Part shown: one piece after another, positions 1 to 5,694 of the stretch
Layout: each line of letters starts with the position of its first letter
How positions within the stretch are numbered: the first letter of the stretch is position 1
Assembly: GCA_020025115.1 (NCBI GenBank)
Contig: JAHHSP010000083.1
Span: forward strand, 1 to 5,694
Direction: 5' to 3'
Source of the DNA: Collinsella sp.
GTDB taxonomy: Bacteria; Actinomycetota; Coriobacteriia; Coriobacteriales; Coriobacteriaceae
DNA length: 5,694 nt
Translations under genes and position numbers: made by a program
Notes under the pieces: model-generated
The model's database searches: none
The model's input: only the letters and a program-made list of their open reading frames with translations
What the model was told of the DNA's origin: nothing

Positions 1-186
1 GCCGGCGCGGCGGCCGAGCTCGGCGATGATGGTCGCAAGACCGGTGAGCCCGCCGGCCGCGAGGCCGTTGGGAATCATGAACACGTCCGTGGCGAGCGCG
101 GCGAGGGCGCAGCCGAACATGATGACCGGCAGGTCGCGCATGAATTGAGATTGAATGATTCGATTTATGTCGATGCGCCGTGCCAT
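1..186 (-). CDS. YitT-family membrane protein, N-terminal part (cut by window edge)
   Basis: The 62 visible residues start MARRIDINRIIQSQF. They continue into a hydrophobic stretch (about residues 16-38, containing VIMFGCALAALATDVF) and then the signature IPNGLAAGGLTGLATII at about residues 39-55. An IPN-G-AAGG-TG block after the first membrane helix is characteristic of the YitT/DUF161 family. These are bacterial inner-membrane proteins of about 280-300 residues with five or six helices and usually a cytoplasmic DUF2179 domain; their substrate is unknown. The C-terminal three quarters lie outside the window. I chose the ATG at 184-186, preceded by a G-rich stretch (AAGTGGGGG) that is only a weak ribosome binding site. 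The next in-frame ATG (139-141) has none and would remove the short cytoplasmic N-terminus. A promoter sits 38 bases or more upstream, and a terminator/anti-terminator lies beyond it, so the gene may have two modes of expression. Family call is firm; function is unknown. Confidence 0.85.
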   Translation of the reverse strand, partial: MARRIDINRIIQSQFMRDLPVIMFGCALAALATDVFMIPNGLAAGGLTGLATIIAELGRRAG

Positions 187-223
187 ATGCCCCCACTTGC
201 AGATAAATTGCCATTTGTTCGAA

Positions 224-253
224 ATTTTATCAGGGGGTACTCCACCGCGTCAA
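224..253 (-). promoter_or_regulatory. Probable sigma-70-type promoter of the YitT-family gene
   Basis: Read on the minus strand there is a -35 box TTGACG (253-248), an 18-base spacer, and a -10 box TAAAAT (229-224). Each box has five of six consensus matches. It is the only well-formed promoter pair I found in the prfB-YitT gap. It lies in an A+T-rich island in otherwise G+C-rich DNA. The predicted start near 215-218 gives a leader of about 30 bases before the ATG at 186. The -35 box overlaps the T-rich tail of the terminator at 261-286, so this promoter would escape that terminator. Transcription start is inferred, not shown. Confidence 0.5.
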
Positions 254-260
254 AGAAGAT

Positions 261-286
261 GCTCGGGGCGACATATCGCCCCGAGC
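261..286 (-). terminator. Intrinsic terminator upstream of the YitT-family gene
   Basis: A perfect 10-bp G+C-rich stem (GCTCGGGGCG paired with CGCCCCGAGC) closes a 6-base loop. On the minus strand it is followed by ATCTTCTTTG, six T in ten bases, so it terminates leftward transcription. It stands 217 bases past the prfB stop and beyond another perfect hairpin at 433-463. It is therefore either a second terminator of the secA-prfB operon or the terminator half of an attenuator controlling the YitT-family gene; the alternative pairing described for 264-325 favours the second reading. On the plus strand no T-run follows. Confidence 0.7.
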
Positions 287-325
287 ACAACTCAGGAGGG
301 CGCCTTATGCGCGATATGTGCCCCG
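264..325 (-). promoter_or_regulatory. Candidate anti-terminator stem competing with the terminator
   Basis: Bases 311-325 (plus strand GCGATATGTGCCCCG) are complementary to 264-279 over 15 pairs with one bulged base (G at 270). The 264-279 segment contains the loop and the 3' arm (as transcribed) of the terminator at 261-286. In the leftward transcript the 311-325 segment is made first. It could capture the 3' arm before the 10-bp terminator stem closes, so the two structures exclude each other. This is the layout of transcription attenuators and riboswitch expression platforms. The pairing is seen directly in the sequence; regulation is inferred, and I cannot name a ligand. Confidence 0.4.
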
Positions 326-432
326 GCGAAAAGAAATGAAGGCAGGCCCTTTGATTCGCCAAACGGGGGCACCCCGTCTTCAGGCGGACAGGAAGCTTCG
401 AATGGCGCCGGATGGCGAAGCCGCTGAAAGAG
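326..432 (-). other. Non-coding stretch between prfB hairpin and YitT leader, possible sensor domain
   Basis: No credible gene is visible here. The short open frames crossing it run through the hairpins on either side or overlap prfB. Two small hairpins can be drawn: 363-377 (ACGGGG/CCCCGT, 3-base loop) and 395-421 (GCTTCG/CGAAGC around a 15-base interior containing GGCGCC). Together with 264-325 this resembles a structured leader of about 170 bases. I compared it by eye with the conserved cores of TPP, cobalamin, SAM, lysine, glycine, c-di-GMP, fluoride, THF and ZTP riboswitches and with T-boxes, and found no match. No promoter is evident just upstream, so transcripts may enter by read-through from prfB. 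Confidence 0.3.
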
Positions 433-463
433 GACAGGCGAGACGTTCGAGGTCTCGCCTGTC
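433..463 (-). terminator. prfB: Probable terminator of the secA-prfB operon
   Basis: A perfect 12-bp stem (GACAGGCGAGAC with GTCTCGCCTGTC) with a 7-base loop lies 39 bases past the prfB stop codon. On the minus strand it is followed by CTCTTTCAG, which is T-rich but not a clean T-run. The stem is strong enough for a terminator or an mRNA 3'-end stabiliser. The weak tail leaves room for read-through into the downstream leader. Confidence 0.6.
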
Positions 464-502
464 GTCAACGGCATTCTTGTAAGGGGCGCTTTAGAGGAAG
501 CC

Positions 503-1632
503 CTACTCGGCCTGCTCGGTGGCCCAGCGGTGATACCCGATGATGAACGGGTCCAGGTCGCCATCCTCCAGAACGCCATCGACGTCACTCGTCTCCACAC
601 CGCAGCGCAAGTCCTTCACCATCTGGTACGGATACAGAACGTAGCTGCGAATCTGATTGCCAAAGCCGATCTCGGTCTTGGGGCCGCGGATCTCGTCGAG
701 GGCATCCTCGCGCTTTTGCAGCTCGAGCTCGTAAAGACGGGCCTTCAGGATCTGCATGCACGCGGCCTTGTTCTGAATCTGGCTGCGCTCATTTTGACAG
801 GTGACCACGATGCCCGTGGGGATGTGCGTCACACGGACCGCGGAGTCGGTGGTGTTGACGCCCTGGCCACCGGGACCGCTCGCATGATAAACGTCCACGC
901 GGATATCGTCGGGCGCGACCTCGATCTGGATGTCGTCGGGAAGGACGGGGATGACCTCGACGCCGGCGAACGTGGTCTGACGGCGCTTCTTGGCGTCCGT
1001 CGGGCTGATGCGCACCAACCGGTGGACACCGGCCTCGGCGCGCAACATGCCGAACGCGTCCCTTCCCTCGACCGTGATGGTGGCTCGGTCGATGCCTATG
1101 ACCTCGGCGGCGGGGCAATCGTTGACCGTGACCTTCCAGCCGCGGCGGGCGCAGTACTTCATGTACATCTTGAACAGCATGAAGGTCCAGTCCTGGGCCT
1201 CCAGGCCGCCCTGCCCGGGCTTGATGGACAGAATCGCGCTGCCATGGTCGAATTCGCCGGTGAACCAACTGGAGAGTTCCATCTCGTCGATGGAGTGCGT
1301 GAGCTCGGCCGCAGCCTCGGCGGCCTCGGCGACGAACTCGGCGCCGTCCTCCCCCATCTCCTCGGCGAGCTCGAGGGCTGCGCGGGCGTCGGACAGCCGC
1401 TCGCGCGCGCCATCCACAAGCGCCACATCGCCCTTCACCTGGGCGAGCTCGGCCATGTGCGCGCGGGCGGCGTCGGCGTCGTCCCAAAAACCGGGGGCGG
1501 CGCTCGCCTGCTCCAGTTCGCCCACGCGACCGCGGGCCTCGTCGATATGCAGATATGCCTCGACCTCGGTCAGACGCGCCTCAAGGGCGTCCAGATCGGC
1601 GGAGGTGACGACGCTTCGGCTCTCATCGGCCA

Positions 1633-1633
<1 letters not shown>
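503..1633 (-). CDS. prfB: Peptide chain release factor 2 (RF2)
   Basis: This 376-residue class I release factor reads UAA and UGA in the ribosomal A site and triggers peptide release. The N-terminal helical domain covers about residues 10-120 and the ribosome-binding core about 125-320. The catalytic GGQ is at 255-257 (ASGPGGQGVNTTDSAV), in the loop that enters the peptidyl transferase centre. The stop-codon recognition tripeptide, normally SPF in RF2, reads S210-P211-T212 in VRISPTDAKKRRQTTF. Its 45-residue distance to GGQ equals that of E. coli RF2 (205 to 250), so the alignment is secure. I chose the ATG at 1631-1633: it overlaps the secA stop as TAATG and has AGGA seven bases upstream. 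An in-frame ATG at 1654 would add MSWQEPL inside secA and lacks a good binding site. The frame is continuous, with no CTTTGAC slippery site near codon 25. The gene ends in TAG, which only RF1 reads. It is the second gene of the secA operon. Confidence 0.97.
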
Positions 1634-4611
<2,978 letters not shown>

Positions 4612-4778
4612 TTGGTTTCCTCTTCACGATGGCCCACGCATACGCACGCGAAGCATCGCGCACTGCCATGCCTGGAACATAGACACAATTAAGAAAACTT
4701 TAGCCAAATGAACCGCACAGTATGCGCAAGATATACGTCCTCACAGGGAAACTATCTCCGTTAGCGCTTTGACCCTTC

Positions 4779-4804
4779 GAATACGTACGACATAGCACGT
4801 ATTC
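4779..4804. repeat. 8-bp perfect inverted repeat in the rpmE-secA gap
   Basis: GAATACGT (4779-4786) and ACGTATTC (4797-4804) form a perfect inverted repeat around a 10-base spacer. It lies between the rpmE terminator and the secA start, about 170 bases upstream of secA. Its length and half-site spacing (18 bp centre to centre) suit a dimeric regulator's operator. It lacks a T-run, so it is not a terminator. It may be fortuitous; no factor can be named. Confidence 0.35.
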
Positions 4805-4820
4805 CATGCCCAATTACGCG

Positions 4821-4854
4821 AAAAGCCCCGCACCCAAACGGGTACGGGGCTTTT
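4821..4854 (-). terminator. rpmE: Intrinsic terminator of rpmE
   Basis: AAAAGCCCCG (4821-4830) pairs with CGGGGCTTTT (4845-4854). The helix continues after one C/A mismatch with ACCC/GGGT around an AAAC loop, giving a 14-pair hairpin. On the minus strand it ends in TTTT, 24 bases past the rpmE stop. The A-run on the other side means it could also stop rightward transcription. It separates rpmE from the secA operon. Confidence 0.95.
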
Positions 4855-4878
4855 GTGCGGGTCATCGCAGCCGAACGC

Positions 4879-5298
4879 CTACTCGGCAACGACCTCGGCC
4901 TCAGCGGCGGTCTCCTCAGCAGGAGCCTCCTCGGCCTTCTTGGCGGCCTCTGCGGCGGCCTTCTTCTCGTACTCGGCAGCACGCTTGGCCTTCTCGGCGG
5001 CCTTGGCCTCGCGCTCGGCGGCCTTCTTGGCAGCGGCCTCCTCGGCAGCGGCCTGCTTGGCGGCCTTCTTAGCGGCCTCGCGCTCGAGGGCGGCCTGAGC
5101 GGCGCCACCGAACTTGTCGGCGAAGCGCTGGACGCGTCCACCGGTGTCGACGAACTTCTGCTGGCCAGTGTAGAACGGGTGGCACTCGTTGCAGAGTTCG
5201 ACCTGGATCTCGGACTTGGTGGAATGGGTCTTGAAGGTGTTGCCGCAGCTGCAGCGCACCGTGCACTCCACATACTCGGGATGGATGCCAGACTTCAT
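4879..5298 (-). CDS. rpmE: Ribosomal protein bL31, zinc-binding type, with long C-terminal extension
   Basis: bL31 is a 50S subunit protein that helps bridge the large and small subunits. Residues 1-65 are a complete bL31: MKSGIHPEY start, then C16-x-C18 and C36-x-x-C39, the four cysteines of the zinc-binding (C+) form, and the HPFYTGQQKFVDTGGRVQRF core. Most bL31 proteins end near residue 70. Here about 75 further residues follow (65-139), almost entirely Ala, Lys and Glu (blocks such as AAKKAAKQAAAEEAAAKKAAERE), ending in an acidic AEAEVVAE tail. This predicts a long charged helix or coiled coil. The reading frame is intact and codon use matches the neighbours, so the extension looks real. 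The ATG at 5296-5298 has AGAGGAG eight bases upstream. The leader carries paired stem-loops (5305-5372), and a strong terminator follows, so the gene is probably a single-gene transcript. Confidence 0.96.
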   Translation of the reverse strand: MKSGIHPEYVECTVRCSCGNTFKTHSTKSEIQVELCNECHPFYTGQQKFVDTGGRVQRFADKFGGAAQAALEREAAKKAAKQAAAEEAAAKKAAEREAKAAEKAKRAAEYEKKAAAEAAKKAEEAPAEETAAEAEVVAE

Positions 5299-5304
5299 GG
5301 CAGG

Positions 5305-5372
5305 GCTCCTCTTCTGGTCGCGTCCTGGTTACCGACCAGGACAAAGGGGTGACTTGGTTTCCGACCAAGTCA
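5305..5372 (-). promoter_or_regulatory. rpmE leader with tandem stem-loops, probable bL31 autoregulatory element
   Basis: In the leftward transcript two similar hairpins stand in tandem. The first is TGACTTGG-TCGGAAA-CCAAGTCA (5372-5350, 8 bp stem, with 7 bases in the loop). The second is GTCCTGG-TCGGTAA-CCAGGAC (5342-5322, 7 bp). Loop sequence (TCGGWAA) and closing GG/CC are conserved while stem bases differ by compensated changes, which indicates RNA structure. The second hairpin ends about 10 bases before the ribosome binding site (AGAGGAG, about 5306-5312). CGACCAG (5320-5314), next to that site, can alternatively pair with CTGGTCG of the second hairpin (5339-5333). Ribosomal-protein leaders that bind their own product are well known, and L31 leader motifs, including one from Coriobacteria, have been described; I believe this is that type but could not check. 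No clear promoter boxes were found upstream, though the A+T-rich stretch at 5372-5392 is the likely place. Confidence 0.65.
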
Positions 5373-5407
5373 AAATAGCTAGTCAATGCTATCACACCGA
5401 CAAGGAA

Positions 5408-5440
5408 AGGGGACGGGCGCATAAAAGCACCACGTCCCCT
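5408..5440 (-). terminator. Intrinsic terminator of the surface-protein gene
   Basis: AGGGGACG (5408-5415) pairs with CGTCCCCT (5433-5440). The helix extends through GGCGC/GCACC with a mismatch, around the loop ATAAAA. On the minus strand it is followed by TTTCCTTG. It lies 28 bases past the stop codon of the surface-protein gene and before the rpmE leader, so it separates the two transcripts. Confidence 0.85.
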
Positions 5441-5468
5441 GCTTCACTCGCTCAGAGCGGATGCCGCA

Positions 5469-5694
5469 CTAGCGGCGGCGGCGCGAGGCGCCGACGGCCA
5501 TCAGGCCCATGCCTCCCAGAAGGGACGCGCCGACCATCAGCATCGAAGCGTCACCCGTGGCAACCAGCTTATCGCCGGGCTTCTTCCCGGGCTGGGGCTG
5601 GGGCGCCGAAGACTCGGCCTCCGGCTGGGGCTCGGGCTGTGGCGCCGGGGGCTCGGGTTCCGGCTGAGGCTCGGGCGCGGGAGGAAGGACCGGA
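5469..5694 (-). CDS. Sortase-anchored surface protein, C-terminal end (cut by window edge)
   Basis: Only the last 74 residues are inside the window. Fragment residues 1-37 are a Pro/Glu/Gln-rich spacer (PAPEPQPEPEPPAPQPEPQ pattern) typical of segments crossing the peptidoglycan. KKPGDKLVATGD follows, then a hydrophobic segment (SMLMVGASLLGGMGLMAVGA, about residues 50-69) and a positive tail SRRRR before TAG. This motif-helix-Arg order is the cell-wall sorting signal recognised by sortases, which cut between Thr and Gly and link the protein to the wall. The motif itself is LVATG (5553-5567) rather than LPxTG. The adhesive or enzymatic part lies outside the window, so the protein's function cannot be told. 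The gene is followed by its own terminator. Confidence 0.85.
   Translation of the reverse strand, partial: PVLPPAPEPQPEPEPPAPQPEPQPEAESSAPQPQPGKKPGDKLVATGDASMLMVGASLLGGMGLMAVGASRRRR

Noticed and set aside
363..377. GGGGTGC segment resembling the start of a TPP riboswitch
   Set aside because: The other required TPP elements (CTGAGA and the CTGAT...GGATAATGCCAGCG part) are absent downstream; the segment is simply one arm of a small G+C-rich hairpin.
165..600. Minus-strand frames at 165-362 and 292-600 in and around the prfB-YitT gap
   Set aside because: One crosses the terminator, the promoter and the YitT start; the other begins inside prfB and reads through a 12-bp hairpin. Neither protein looks like a known family or has a good start site.
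4767..4773. CTTTGAC, the core of the prfB frameshift site
   Set aside because: It lies on the plus strand in the rpmE-secA gap, with no reading frame of RF2 nearby; a chance occurrence.
4855..5352. Plus-strand Leu/Gly-rich frame of 165 residues
   Set aside because: It is the complement of the Ala/Lys/Glu-rich rpmE tail; the repetitive composition explains both its openness and its hydrophobic look.

Overview
All five genes lie on the minus strand, so transcription runs from high to low coordinates. In that order they are: the C-terminal end of a sortase-anchored surface protein (5469-5694, cut by the window edge), ribosomal protein bL31 (rpmE, 4879-5298), the preprotein translocase ATPase SecA (secA, 1633-4611), peptide chain release factor 2 (prfB, 503-1633), and the N-terminus of a YitT-family membrane protein (1-186, cut by the window edge). 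I see no plus-strand gene and no tRNA, rRNA, CRISPR array or insertion sequence.

The DNA is G+C-rich. The encoded set is that of a Gram-positive bacterium with sortase-type surface proteins, and it fits a high-G+C anaerobe of the class Coriobacteriia (Collinsella/Olsenella-like). That placement is an inference from composition, the zinc-binding bL31 with its tandem-hairpin leader, and protein style. No search was run.

Layout. (1) The surface protein ends with a Pro/Glu/Gln-rich wall spacer, a variant LVATG sorting motif, a hydrophobic segment and an Arg tail, followed by a terminator at 5408-5440. (2) The rpmE leader holds two near-identical stem-loops (5322-5342 and 5350-5372) just before the ribosome binding site, a likely autoregulatory ribosomal-protein leader. 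bL31 has about 75 extra Ala/Lys/Glu-rich residues at its C-terminus, and a very strong terminator follows at 4821-4854. (3) secA and prfB form an operon: the secA stop and prfB start overlap as TAATG. The prfB reading frame is continuous, without the usual programmed frameshift, and its codon-recognition tripeptide reads SPT where SPF is expected. (4) The 316-base gap between prfB and the YitT gene holds a perfect 12-bp hairpin (433-463) and a perfect 10-bp terminator (261-286). It also holds an upstream segment that can pair with that terminator to form a longer alternative stem, plus a good promoter for the YitT gene. The terminator/anti-terminator pair is the most riboswitch- or attenuator-like element in the window.

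The window is mostly housekeeping: translation (bL31, RF2), secretion (SecA) and the cell surface. The main interest is in the leaders and in the departures of RF2, bL31 and SecA from textbook forms, not in a new multi-gene system.
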